Assembly: GCF_010365865.1 (NCBI RefSeq) | Contig: NZ_CP048020.1 | Coordinates: 806,001-870,000 of the forward strand | Direction: 5' to 3' | Length of the DNA: 64,000 nt | Origin: Treponema vincentii | GTDB lineage: Bacteria > Spirochaetota > Spirochaetia > Treponematales > Treponemataceae | In this document: piece by piece, positions 25,346-34,766 of the stretch | How the letters are laid out: every line of letters begins with the position of its first letter | How positions within the stretch are numbered: the stretch's first letter is position 1 | The notes under the pieces: model-generated | What the model saw: the letters and a program-made list of their open reading frames with translations, nothing else | Database searches by the model: none | What the model was told of the DNA's origin: nothing | Program-made: the position numbers and the translations under genes

Positions 25346-26667
25346 TGGAACTTTTTGTTGAGCAAGATTCGACGTATGACAAATGTCTTAAAAAAATTAC
25401 AAAAAAGCATGGTGATGCCGTTACTATCTGGAGAAGAAAAGATGCCAAGAGCAGTCGACTTTTCGGACTTTTCGAAAAAGATGTAGTTGAAGTAACGTTT
25501 ACGGTAAACGATAAAATACCTCCGCGGCCATCCCTACTATCGGAACAACAGCCGACGATGAGACCGCCAGCCAGATTGGGTGGTGTGAGTAATCTGAACG
25601 ATGAAGAAGAACGGCTTAAGATCGTAACGCGATACGCAAATAAAAACCCTGCTGCTGCCGATGAGCTGCGCCAATATGTCGATATAACTTCGAAAAAAAA
25701 CCTCGGGAAGAAGGCTGCACCCGTTTCTACATCGGATGAGGGGAAATCTGTAGAGAAGCTCGCCGCAACAGTTGAACGCCTCGTTGCGGAAATGAAAAAA
25801 CAGAATATGTTGCGAGATGATGCCGAGCATGCACATATTGTTAAAGTCCAGAAAATACTTGAAGAAAACGATTTTTCTCCTTCATATATTAAAAAGCTTT
25901 CTGCCCGCCTGAAGGATGAGCTGAGCTATACAGAAATCGAAAGCTTTTCGACAATACAGAAAAAACTCTTTGAACTGCTTGCCGAATCGATCAAAATTAA
26001 ACCTACCAATAATCAGCCTAAAATGCGGGTGGTTTTATTGGTCGGGCCAACGGGTGTCGGAAAAACGACGACATTAGCTAAAATTGCAGCTCAGTATATC
26101 GGTAAAAAATCGGGAAAACCTTTACGAGTTAAGGTTATTACGATCGACAACTGGCGCATAGGAGCTAGCTATCAAATGAATCGCTACTGCGAATTGATGG
26201 GGATTCCGCTTACAGTTGCTGCGAGCCCTGACGATGTGCGTAAATGCATGGCGCTGTATCGTGAGGAAGCTGATGTTATTTGTATCGATACCATCGGGCG
26301 CAGTCCGAAAGACCGTGAAAAAATTTCGATCATGCAAAACTACTTTACCGAACTGGGCGATGATGCAGAAGTCTATTTGACGGTATGTGCCGGAACTCGA
26401 ATAAACGACATTCGGGAAATTATGAAAGAGTATGCGGTTTTTAAATACAAATCGCTGATTGTTACAAAGTTTGATGAAACCTCATATATCGGCAATTTAC
26501 TCAGTATCATTTCGGAAACGGATATACCGATAACGTATATAACGGTAGGGCAGGCCGTTCCTCAAGATCTTATGCCCGCAGACATCGGAGCCTTTTTGAG
26601 AAAACTGAAGGGTTTTTCAGTCGATGTGGAATATATCAATCAACTTTCTAGTAAAGATAGAAAGTAA
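25345..26667 (+). CDS. flhF: FlhF flagellar placement SRP-type GTPase
   Basis: A 440-residue SRP-family GTPase that positions flagella at cell poles. It has a divergent N-terminal B domain, a helical N domain and a C-terminal G domain. GTPase motifs are VGPTGVGKTTTLAKIA (P-loop), CIDTIGRSPKD (G3 region; DTIGR where SRP54 has DTAGR) and TKFDETSYIG (G4). The ATG overlaps the flhA stop. FlhF acts with FlhG, encoded next, to set flagellar number and site. Confidence 0.96.
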   Translation: MELFVEQDSTYDKCLKKITKKHGDAVTIWRRKDAKSSRLFGLFEKDVVEVTFTVNDKIPPRPSLLSEQQPTMRPPARLGGVSNLNDEEERLKIVTRYANKNPAAADELRQYVDITSKKNLGKKAAPVSTSDEGKSVEKLAATVERLVAEMKKQNMLRDDAEHAHIVKVQKILEENDFSPSYIKKLSARLKDELSYTEIESFSTIQKKLFELLAESIKIKPTNNQPKMRVVLLVGPTGVGKTTTLAKIAAQYIGKKSGKPLRVKVITIDNWRIGASYQMNRYCELMGIPLTVAASPDDVRKCMALYREEADVICIDTIGRSPKDREKISIMQNYFTELGDDAEVYLTVCAGTRINDIREIMKEYAVFKYKSLIVTKFDETSYIGNLLSIISETDIPITYITVGQAVPQDLMPADIGAFLRKLKGFSVDVEYINQLSSKDRK

Positions 26668-26742
26668 CTTCCCAAAGTTTCTGCTTTATAGGGGCTCGAA
26701 ACCTAATCGATTCGATAAAAGCTAAAAGTGTGGAGAAAAAAA

Positions 26743-27642
26743 ATGGGTGATCAAGCTGACGGATTACGTCTTTTAATGAAAGAAATAAATAAAAACGCCG
26801 GTAATACTGGAGGCGGCCATGATTCGGCGCAAAAGACTCGGATTATTGCCGTTACTAGCGGCAAAGGCGGAGTAGGAAAGACTAACGTTGCAACCAATAT
26901 GGGTATTGCGTATGCGCAGATGGGGAAGAAGGTTATCGTTCTTGATGCCGATCTCGGACTCGCGAATGTCAATGTCATTATGAATGTTATTCCGCAGTAT
27001 AATTTGTATCATGTTATTAAAAAGCAAAAAAAATTGTCGGAAATTATTATCGACACCGAATACGGCATTAAATTGATCGTCGGCGCTTCCGGCTTTGCAA
27101 AGATTGCGAATATGGCAGAAGCGGAACGCAATGAATTTATTAACGAAATGTACACGCTTTCCGATGTCGATATTATTATCATCGATACGAGCGCCGGGGT
27201 ATCCAAGAACGTACTGAGCTTTGTCGCCGCTGCTGACGAAGTGGTTATCATCACAACCTCCGAGCCTACCGCCATCACCGATGCGTACGGTATTATCAAG
27301 GTGATTGCAACGGAAGTCGATAACATGAACCTCAACCTTAAAATGATTATCAATAGGGTTGATTCGGCGGCAGAGGGAAAGCGAATTGCAGATCGGATGA
27401 TCAATATCGCGGCTCAGTTTTTGAATCTTAAAATCGAATATCTCGGCTTTATTTATAATGATCCCTTGGTAACAAAAGCCGTTTTAAAACAGAAGCCCTT
27501 CATTATTGCAGAACCGAATGGTAAAGCATCCAGCTGTCTAAAACATATTGTGTCCCGCATGGAAAAAACCGAAATTCCAGAAACCGGCGGTTTTGCCCGT
27601 TTTGTAAAAAAGTTATTCGGACGTAGCTGGGAAACGGAATAA
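26743..27642 (+). CDS. flhG: FlhG (YlxH) MinD-like ATPase, flagellar number regulator
   Basis: A 299-residue MinD/ParA-type ATPase. It has the deviant Walker A VTSGKGGVGKTNVATN, Walker B VIVLDADLGLANVN and IIIIDTSAGVS, and an N-terminal DQADGLRLLM activation helix that stimulates FlhF GTPase in homologues. ATG at 26743 follows GGAG at 26731-26734. A gap of 75 bases separates it from flhF, but it is the last gene of the operon. Family role: limits flagellar number. Confidence 0.95.
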   Translation: MGDQADGLRLLMKEINKNAGNTGGGHDSAQKTRIIAVTSGKGGVGKTNVATNMGIAYAQMGKKVIVLDADLGLANVNVIMNVIPQYNLYHVIKKQKKLSEIIIDTEYGIKLIVGASGFAKIANMAEAERNEFINEMYTLSDVDIIIIDTSAGVSKNVLSFVAAADEVVIITTSEPTAITDAYGIIKVIATEVDNMNLNLKMIINRVDSAAEGKRIADRMINIAAQFLNLKIEYLGFIYNDPLVTKAVLKQKPFIIAEPNGKASSCLKHIVSRMEKTEIPETGGFARFVKKLFGRSWETE

Positions 27643-27713
27643 GAGAGCGGTATTCATACAAGGGAACCTCTAATGCTCTGCATCGGGGTATGATTGATGG
27701 AGATAACACTTAT

Positions 27714-29084
27714 ATGACGATGGCTGCGCGGTTTAGGGCAGTGTTTTTCGATAAAAAATTTTTAAGAACATTGTTTACGATTGCCCTACCGATTATGCTG
27801 CAAAATTTCCTCAGCGCCTTTGTCAATATCCTTGACACGGTAATGATCGGTAAACTCGGTACCATAGAGCTTGCGGCGGTCGGCTTGGGGAATCAGCTCT
27901 TTTTTTTACTCAACTTGATTCTTTATGGCACCGGTTCGGGCAGTATGGTGTTTACGGCGCAGTTCTGGGGCAAAAAAGATTTTAAGGGTTTACAGAAAAC
28001 GCTCGGTATTTCTATGATAGTGGCTGTGTCGTTCGGTATTTTGTTTACGGTCTGCTGTGTGAGTATGCCGAAAGAAATACTGTCGCTGTATACGAAGGAT
28101 ACTGCCGTTATCGAAACCGGCGTGCAATACCTCAGACTGTCGGCATTGTGCTTTATCCCTTTTGCGATAAATTTTATGCTGATGATTACGCTGCGCTCCA
28201 TCGAAAAAGTGAAAATCGCGGTCGGTGCTACGCTGGTGTCTTTGGTTGTCAATACGACGCTGAATGCTATTTTAATTTTCGGGTTATTTGGCGCTCCTGC
28301 ACTGGGTGTGCGCGGAGCAGCTATCGCGACCGTTATTGCCCGCTTTGTCGAGCTCTTTATTACCTTTACGGTAACAAAGTATCGGAAATACCCCGTTTTA
28401 GGAACGCTTAAAAATCATTTTACCTTTGATGCTAAATTCTTAAAAGTATATCTCGTAATCGTATTGCCGGTACTGCTAAACGAAACGCTCTGGTCTTTCG
28501 GTATTACCTTCCATCATAAAATTTTCGCAAGTATTAACACATTCTCGTATGCCGCGTTTAATATTACCAATACTATTTCGCAGCTGACATGGGTTATCTT
28601 TATCGGCTTCGGTAACGGGGTAAGCGTTTTAATTGGAAAGAAAATAGGCGAAAAACACGATAGCGAAGCGCGGCAATATGCCGCTAAAGTGCTGCTATTT
28701 ATTCCGATTGTTGCGATATTTATCGGAGCGGCGCTGATTCCTATTTCGTATCTGGTGCCCTTTATATTTAATGTGGAGCCGATCGTATTGTCGACAGTTA
28801 AAAAGTTATTCATCGTATTGGCCTGCTGTTATCCGCTTAAAGCCTGCAACATGTGTATATTGATAGGGCTGGTGCGGGCGGGTGGCGATACCCGTTTCGG
28901 CATGATCTGTGACACCTTTATTATGTGGCTGATCGCTATTCCGCTTGCCTATTCCGTATCGATTCATACCGCGCTTCCGCCGTGGGTTATCTATATGTGC
29001 CTCTTTAGCGAAGAGCCGCTCAAGCTGTTATTGGGCTTGTGGCGGATCAAATCCGGTAAATGGCTTCATTCAGTTACCGACTAG
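27714..29084 (+). CDS. MATE family efflux transporter
   Basis: A protein of about 456 residues with 12 predicted membrane segments of the MATE family, which export cationic compounds by Na+ or H+ antiport. The opening ALPIMLQNFLSAFVNILDTV and MIGKLGTIELAAVGLGNQL are typical, and the two-fold repeat is visible (VLPVLLNETLWSFGITFHHK in the second half). ATG at 27714 has GGAGA 10 bases upstream; ATG at 27690 is an alternative. It may be transcribed by read-through from flhG, 71 bases upstream. Substrate unknown. Confidence 0.92.
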   Translation: MTMAARFRAVFFDKKFLRTLFTIALPIMLQNFLSAFVNILDTVMIGKLGTIELAAVGLGNQLFFLLNLILYGTGSGSMVFTAQFWGKKDFKGLQKTLGISMIVAVSFGILFTVCCVSMPKEILSLYTKDTAVIETGVQYLRLSALCFIPFAINFMLMITLRSIEKVKIAVGATLVSLVVNTTLNAILIFGLFGAPALGVRGAAIATVIARFVELFITFTVTKYRKYPVLGTLKNHFTFDAKFLKVYLVIVLPVLLNETLWSFGITFHHKIFASINTFSYAAFNITNTISQLTWVIFIGFGNGVSVLIGKKIGEKHDSEARQYAAKVLLFIPIVAIFIGAALIPISYLVPFIFNVEPIVLSTVKKLFIVLACCYPLKACNMCILIGLVRAGGDTRFGMICDTFIMWLIAIPLAYSVSIHTALPPWVIYMCLFSEEPLKLLLGLWRIKSGKWLHSVTD

Positions 29085-29089
29085 TCATT

Positions 29090-29213
29090 CCTTTTGAAAA
29101 TAACAAGGCATCTACTGCGTCGTACGGCAAAAAAGTGTCCTCAACGTATCAAAGATACGCCTGCGGTACTTTTTTGCCTATCTCCTTGTATCTACCTCGT
29201 TCTTTTCAAAAGG
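29090..29213. repeat. 124-bp imperfect inverted repeat
   Basis: The two halves mirror each other around GTATC-AAA-GATAC (29146-29158). The outer ends are CCTTTTGAAAA and TTCTTTTCAAAAGG, and GGCAAAAAAGT pairs with ACTTTTTTGCC. It starts 6 bases after the MATE stop. It can form a very long hairpin and may end the upstream transcript, or be a mobile palindromic element. Confidence 0.6.
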
Positions 29214-29226
29214 CTTACGGAAGGGC

Positions 29227-29359
29227 AAACGCATCAGACGAGTAAATATAGATCGCAAAATCAGGAGGTTGGGCAAGCATTTGAACCGCGAAGAGGTTCA
29301 ACTCTGCTTGAACAGCCTCCTGATTTTGCGGGGTTATCAACAAAACGTCTGATGCGTTT
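29227..29359. repeat. 133-bp nested inverted repeat
   Basis: Outer arms AAACGCATCAGACG (29227-29240) and CGTCTGATGCGTTT (29346-29359) are perfect complements. Inner arms CGCAAAATCAGGAGG (29254-29268) and CCTCCTGATTTTGCG (29316-29330) are also perfect. A third small stem, GAACC-GCGAAGA-GGTTC, sits at the centre. All share one axis at about 29292. No coding capacity. Confidence 0.7.
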
Positions 29360-29403
29360 ACCGTGGATTGCTATATTTGTCCTGCTATGATATGCTTTAG
29401 CGT

Positions 29404-31248
29404 ATGAAAGATATGCGCCGAACGGTTCTTTTTTTACTTTCCTTTTTTTTTATTGTAATTTCCGGTTTTACGGATCCGCTGTCGGAGGGAATGTATACTC
29501 GTGAGCGGCTGATGCAGGTGTACCGCAATGAAATAGCGGAGACATCTTCACATGAAATAGCGGCGAGTGAAGTCGGCGAATGGTATGATATTATCGAAAC
29601 GTCTCTTTTTATGCTGATACGAAGAACTGAACTCTTTCGCGGCTCGATGCGCTTAATCATAACTGACTGGAAAAATGCCCGCTGTATGATGTATCCCGAC
29701 GGGACGTTTCTTGTAAGTACCGGTCTTTTGGATTATATCGATTCACTCCTTTTTATGGATACATCCGGTTCTACGCGCAAGATACGAAATTTAAACAACG
29801 AGCGCGAGAACTTTTTTGCTCCCATTGCTGCAGTGTGTGTGGCGCAGTTTGCGCTCAACTATTACAATACCGCTAAAAACACAGCGCTTTCTCCTGAACA
29901 GCTCTACACCGTCGATATAATGGCAAGTGTATTACTCACTATTGCCGGTTATCCTCAAGGGTTATTGGAAACATGGCTCAATCGGCTGGCTGTGCTTTAC
30001 GCTGATACGGAAACGGCGAAGATATTTGCATCATTCTCAACCGGTTCTGTAAAACCTGCTGCACGGCTTGAGCAGCTGAACGGCAACAGAGATGATATTA
30101 CGCATCTGTACGAGGAAATTTCCGGGGTGCTGTTTGCATTGCAGAACCGCAGAGGAACTGCTGATGCACGTACCGTGTTGAGTAATTTATTGCAGCTGTT
30201 CCCGCAGAGTCTTTATATCAATCGCTTGAATGCTTTGATTGCTCATCAGGCTTGGCTAAACAGCCTTGATAAACGAGATACGGAGATGGCAGCTATTCTT
30301 CCTGCTGCAGTGTATGATAATGCATCGGTTTTTACGTTCTTTCAATCGGCTGATTTTATGTTTGAAAATGATGATGATGAACAGTCCGATTACGTTTCAA
30401 AGACAATGCCGACACGGAACAACAGCGCTCTATATGAGCAGGCAAAAAAAGCATATAGCGATTATCTTACTATGATATACGAGGCCGGAAGCGCATCGAG
30501 TTATGCGTATCTGCTCGCTTCGTCTCCATTGACTCATGAGCGCGATACCGTACTCAGCATTGCGGAACAGGCAGATCTCTTCCATACGGGAGCCGATGAT
30601 AAAACCGCTCGGGCAAACTATGCTGCGCTGTTGTCTCTACTAAGAAAAGACTATACAAAGGCGCAGCAGCTGCTTGCCGATTGTCTCGATTCATCGGCTC
30701 GAAAAACAACCGGTAAAGTGTTGTTTGTAACGACGGGATTTCCTGCTGATGAACGGCTGATCCGCTGTAATTATTTCCGCATCTTAAAAAAATTGAACAA
30801 CAAAATAGGCGCTGCAAAAGAAAGACAATGGCTAATCGACGTTTTAAAAGCACCGGCAGCTGTTGTCCCGATTGTTCTTCGCAATGTATCTGTTGGCGAT
30901 ACGGTCGATAAACTATTGAGCGCGTGGAACAAACCGTCTACCATTATCTATAATTATTACAGTGAACGTTGGTTGTATCGTCTGCTGAATACCGAGCTCA
31001 TTATCCGCTCCAAAGATGGGGACGGTACGGTGCTGCAGATGAGTATCGGCTTTCCGTCACCTCTAACTCTTTTTAACGACATCCGCACCGGAGATTCCCG
31101 TGAGGCTTTTGAAAAGGTATGTGGAAAACCGATGTACCGCAGCTGCGACGCACTGATATACCACAAACAGGGAAATCTCTTACAGGTGATGTACGGCAAT
31201 AATAAAATACGAAACATTACAATCCGGAACATAAATGAAAAAAGGTAA
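29404..31248 (+). CDS. Exported hypothetical protein, possibly inactive M48-like
   Basis: A 614-residue protein with a signal peptide (RTVLFLLSFFFIVISGFTDP). Residues 60-150 vaguely follow the M48 metallopeptidase layout: CMMYPDGTFLVSTGLLDYID (the family's 'P-x-G-x-I-x-V-x-x-G-L-L') and then PIAAVCVAQFALNYY, where HExxH would be expected but is absent. The rest is helical and TPR-like, ending in a beta-rich tail with repeats of the form 'GDTVDKLLSAWNKP'. If related to M48 proteases it would be a pseudo-enzyme in the periplasm. The last 14 bases overlap the RNase gene, so the two are co-transcribed. Confidence 0.55.
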   Translation: MKDMRRTVLFLLSFFFIVISGFTDPLSEGMYTRERLMQVYRNEIAETSSHEIAASEVGEWYDIIETSLFMLIRRTELFRGSMRLIITDWKNARCMMYPDGTFLVSTGLLDYIDSLLFMDTSGSTRKIRNLNNERENFFAPIAAVCVAQFALNYYNTAKNTALSPEQLYTVDIMASVLLTIAGYPQGLLETWLNRLAVLYADTETAKIFASFSTGSVKPAARLEQLNGNRDDITHLYEEISGVLFALQNRRGTADARTVLSNLLQLFPQSLYINRLNALIAHQAWLNSLDKRDTEMAAILPAAVYDNASVFTFFQSADFMFENDDDEQSDYVSKTMPTRNNSALYEQAKKAYSDYLTMIYEAGSASSYAYLLASSPLTHERDTVLSIAEQADLFHTGADDKTARANYAALLSLLRKDYTKAQQLLADCLDSSARKTTGKVLFVTTGFPADERLIRCNYFRILKKLNNKIGAAKERQWLIDVLKAPAAVVPIVLRNVSVGDTVDKLLSAWNKPSTIIYNYYSERWLYRLLNTELIIRSKDGDGTVLQMSIGFPSPLTLFNDIRTGDSREAFEKVCGKPMYRSCDALIYHKQGNLLQVMYGNNKIRNITIRNINEKR

Positions 31249-33091
31249 TCTCGTTCTCTATAAGAATCAGCCCGCACTCATTACCGATGTGCAGGGTGAT
31301 AAGTTTGAAATTACGCTGGAATCCGGCACAAAGAAAGTACGCGAAAAAGATATTGTGCTGCTTCATAACGGAGAATGCCGAAGTATTAAAGTAGCACTCG
31401 ATGCCGAAGTACCCGCTGCGGATTTCGGCGAAGCGGCGGATTTCTTTGAAGGGGAAACGCCGTCTTTTGCCGAACTTGCGGAGTTGCTGTGGGGAACGTA
31501 CACAGCGGAGCAAAGCTGGAAACTCTGGGAAACTCTTTGTGCCTCGCCTTATTTTATCTGTACTTCGCCGGCAGAACCGATCGGTATCCGTACTCAGGCG
31601 GAAATAGAACGGCTCAATCAAAAGCAAACGGAAAAAGCGCAGGCTGAAAAACTGCGACAGGATTTTATCGCAGCCCTTCGCGCCTGTATGCAGGGAAAGC
31701 CGTTTACAGAAAGTAAAGAATTATATACGCCGTTTTTTCAAGAGCTTGAGGCGCTCGCCTTGGGGAGTTCTTCCGCTTCTAAAATATTAAAAGATGCAAA
31801 GTTGGAGCAAACCCCCGAACAGGCACATGATATATTGCTAAAAACAGGTTTTTGGCCTATTGAAAAAAATCCCTATCCGGCACGCTTTGGTCATTCACTC
31901 CATTCGTCAAAAGCGGATATTCCCGAGCCGGTGTTGCCCAAAGCGCCGCTCGATTTGACGGCAATCCCTGCCTATGCAATCGACAATTCCAACAGTACCG
32001 ATCCCGACGATGCGGTTTCTTTTGACGGGACATACTTGTGGATTCACATTGCAAACCCTGCCGACACCATTCAGGCCGATACGCAAAGCGATACCGATGC
32101 CTGCGCCCGCGGTGCAACGTTGTACACACCGGAAGGGGCTGCTCGAATGCTCGGCGAAAAAGCGGTTGATTATTTTGCTCTCGGGTTAAAGCCGATATCT
32201 TGGGCGCTTTCTTTTAAGCTGCTCCTCGGTGCCGATGGTGCAATCGAAGAAGTAGGTATCCACCGCACGAAGCTTTCGGTTATCAGAATGACGTATGAAG
32301 AGGCCGATGCTCAAAAGGACTCGCCCGCATTAGCACCTCTTTTTGCCATAGCGGAGAAAAACCGCATCAGACGGGAGAATGCGGGCGCCGTATCCATCGA
32401 TTTTCCCGAAGTATCGATTACACTGAAGGAGCAGGACGGCATAAAACGGGTGCAGGTTCAGCCTGTCATCCAGACTGAAGCCGCTGCAATGATTAAAGAA
32501 ATGATGCTGCTTGCAGGGGAGGCAGCCGCCCGTTTTGCCTTTCAGCACAGTATTCCGTTTCAATACATCAGTCAGGAGGCGCCCGAACTGCCGAATAAGC
32601 TGCCGTCCGGCCTTGCCGGGGAATACCGGAAGCGGCGCGCCATGCGTCCGCGCAGCGTGGGCACCATTCCGTCGATGCACGCTGCGCTCGGGCTTGCGAT
32701 GTACGGACAGGTAACAAGCCCGCTCCGCCGCTACGGGGATTTGGTCAGCCATCGCCAGCTGTTAAACTATATTGACGGTAAACCGCTAACGCCTGCAGCA
32801 GATCTCGTCCTTAAAATAGCGGCGGGGGATGTGGCGGGGCGCGCCTGCGTTTCTGCGGAACGGGCATCCCGTCAGCATTGGACGCTCGTGTATCTGCTGC
32901 AAAATCCCGATTGGCGCGGTACGGCAGTGGTGCTCGAAGCGATGGGCAGAAAGGCTCATATCTTTATTCCCTCGCTTGGATACGAAGGTGATATGACCTT
33001 GGACACCGAACCGGAACTTAATCAGGAACTGACCGTAAAGCTACGCCGTATCCGTCTTGCCTATCTGCAAGCTTCGTTTGAACAGGTATGA
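31235..33091 (+). CDS. RNase II/RNB-family 3'-5' exoribonuclease
   Basis: A 618-residue RNB-domain protein. The catalytic Asp cluster is at residues 250, 256, 258 and 259 (YAIDNSNSTDPDDAVSF), with the same spacing as Asp201/207/209/210 of E. coli RNase II, so magnesium binding should be intact. An SH3-like N-terminus (KKGNLVLYKNQPALITDVQG) replaces cold-shock domains, and the C-terminus has an S1-like strand set. The RNA-end loop MRPRSVGTIPSMHAALGLAM and SPLRRYGDLVSHRQL, which is characteristic of RNB, are present. Probably processive RNA degradation in the cytoplasm; not assignable to rnb or rnr by eye. Confidence 0.88.
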   Translation: MKKGNLVLYKNQPALITDVQGDKFEITLESGTKKVREKDIVLLHNGECRSIKVALDAEVPAADFGEAADFFEGETPSFAELAELLWGTYTAEQSWKLWETLCASPYFICTSPAEPIGIRTQAEIERLNQKQTEKAQAEKLRQDFIAALRACMQGKPFTESKELYTPFFQELEALALGSSSASKILKDAKLEQTPEQAHDILLKTGFWPIEKNPYPARFGHSLHSSKADIPEPVLPKAPLDLTAIPAYAIDNSNSTDPDDAVSFDGTYLWIHIANPADTIQADTQSDTDACARGATLYTPEGAARMLGEKAVDYFALGLKPISWALSFKLLLGADGAIEEVGIHRTKLSVIRMTYEEADAQKDSPALAPLFAIAEKNRIRRENAGAVSIDFPEVSITLKEQDGIKRVQVQPVIQTEAAAMIKEMMLLAGEAAARFAFQHSIPFQYISQEAPELPNKLPSGLAGEYRKRRAMRPRSVGTIPSMHAALGLAMYGQVTSPLRRYGDLVSHRQLLNYIDGKPLTPAADLVLKIAAGDVAGRACVSAERASRQHWTLVYLLQNPDWRGTAVVLEAMGRKAHIFIPSLGYEGDMTLDTEPELNQELTVKLRRIRLAYLQASFEQV

Positions 33092-33107
33092 GCTTTATAG
33101 GCTGAAC

Positions 33108-33161
33108 GTTGATTCGTGCGAGGGTTTAATACCCCGACGCTTGCGTCGGGGTATGTTGATT
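33108..33161 (-). repeat. Palindromic element, copy 2 (inverted)
   Basis: GTTGATT at 33108-33114 and 33155-33161 frame TCGTGCGAGGGTTTAATA and the perfect hairpin TACCCCGACGC-TT-GCGTCGGGGTA. Read on the minus strand it matches the right end of the element at 4842-4954. It lies 17 bases after the RNase II-family stop and may act as its terminator. Confidence 0.7.
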
Positions 33162-33304
33162 ACACGTTCAACAATACTTTTTCAGATTTTTCTGAAATGG
33201 CTCCTTTAGGACACCTTATAATTCCATTCCGCAACCTTCCCAAAATCCTAAAAGACAGGTATACTAAAGAAGATAATATAATGAGCCACTCAAGGAGTAT
33301 AGAT

Positions 33305-34618
33305 ATGGCGATGCAGAAACAATATGCCCGTGAACTGATGCGGTTTATCGATAAAAGTCCGTCGGTTTATCATGTTATTAAAAATGCCGGTACAAAACTT
33401 GAAGAGGCCGGCTTTACCCATCTTAATCTTTCGGATGCCTTCAATTTAAAGCCCGCAGGAAAATACTTTGTAACTGCAAACGGGAGTGCTCTTATTGCAT
33501 GGCAGATGAGCCGCGGGAAAAAAGCACGCGGGTTTAAGCTTGTCGGTAGTCATAGCGACTCTCCCTGCTTGCGCATAAAGCCGCATCCCGAAGTAACGGT
33601 GCAGGATCACTACCTAAAGCTCAATACCGAAGTATACGGCGGGGCGATCCTCTCGACATGGTTTGACCGGCCGCTTTCTGCAGCGGGACGTGTCGTTGTG
33701 CGAACTGACGACCCTCTTGCACCAAAGGATATGCTGGTTTCGTTTAAAGGAGCCCCGCTCATTATACCGAATCTTGCGATCCACATGAACCGTGAGGTGA
33801 ACGACGGATATAAAATCGAACGTCAAAAAGATTTGCTGCCCTTGCTCGGCATCATCAATAAAAAGTTTGAAAAAGATGGCTATCTGGTCAGGCTGTTGGC
33901 AAAGCAGCTGGGCGTATCTGCGGATACGATTCTCGATTTTGATCTTTATCTGCACGATACGCAGCCGGGGTGTTTTTGCGGTTACTCCGATGAGTTTTTT
34001 TCAACGGGGAAAATCGACAATCTCGGTATGGCCTATGCTTCCCTCGATGCGCTCATTGCTCAAGATACTCCGTTAGACTATGTGAAAGCTGCCTGTGTCT
34101 TTGATAATGAAGAAGTCGGATCGGAAACCATGCAAGGAGCAGGAAGTCCGTTTTTTGCGGATACGCTCAAGCGAATTACGATTGCTCAGTGTGATGCAGG
34201 AGAGCAATGGTTCGAACTGTTCCAACAGCAGTTGAGTCGCTCTTTTCTGATTTCCGCCGATCAAGCGCATGCTTACCATCCGAATTATCCCGAAAAAAAC
34301 GATATTACTAACTTTCCACTTGTAAACGGCGGGCCGGTTATAAAACTTGCAGCATCGATGAGCTACGCGAGCGACGGCGTTTCGGCAGGAATATTCAGAG
34401 ACCTTTGCAAAAGAGCCGGTGTCCCCTGCCAAAACTTTGTCAATCGCTCCGATATAAAAGGCGGTACGACCATCGGGCCGATTACGACAACGAATTTGAT
34501 GATTAAAACGGTCGATGTCGGCAATCCTATTTTATCGATGCATTCTATTCGCGAATTGGGCGGCGTTGCGGATCAAGAATACATTACACAAGTGTTTAAT
34601 CAGTATTATAAAGAGTAA
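33305..34618 (+). CDS. M18 family aminopeptidase
   Basis: A 437-residue M18 (aspartyl-type) metallo-aminopeptidase. Zinc and active-site motifs are SHSDSPCLRIKP (first His and following Asp), NEEVGSETMQGA-like DNEEVGSETMQGAGS, and SADQAHAYHPNYPEKND near residue 320. Such enzymes release N-terminal acidic or neutral residues in the cytoplasm. ATG at 33305 follows AAGGAG at 33292-33297 by 7 bases, much better than the ATG at 33281. Length is normal for the family. Confidence 0.92.
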   Translation: MAMQKQYARELMRFIDKSPSVYHVIKNAGTKLEEAGFTHLNLSDAFNLKPAGKYFVTANGSALIAWQMSRGKKARGFKLVGSHSDSPCLRIKPHPEVTVQDHYLKLNTEVYGGAILSTWFDRPLSAAGRVVVRTDDPLAPKDMLVSFKGAPLIIPNLAIHMNREVNDGYKIERQKDLLPLLGIINKKFEKDGYLVRLLAKQLGVSADTILDFDLYLHDTQPGCFCGYSDEFFSTGKIDNLGMAYASLDALIAQDTPLDYVKAACVFDNEEVGSETMQGAGSPFFADTLKRITIAQCDAGEQWFELFQQQLSRSFLISADQAHAYHPNYPEKNDITNFPLVNGGPVIKLAASMSYASDGVSAGIFRDLCKRAGVPCQNFVNRSDIKGGTTIGPITTTNLMIKTVDVGNPILSMHSIRELGGVADQEYITQVFNQYYKE

Positions 34619-34766
34619 TCAGGCTCCTCATATTTATAATGAGCTTCTAAGGAGGTATCCGAAAAAGTAGCTGTAACTGCTTTGAGACATCCCCTATACG
34701 GAGCTTCCTTAAGATGTATGTTAAAAATGCCGAAATTACAAGAGAAAGGGGCTTTTGTGCGCGCTT

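Noticed and set aside
33116-33304. Upstream extension of the M18 aminopeptidase
   Set aside because: The extra 63 codons run through the palindromic element; AAGGAG before ATG 33305 decides the start.
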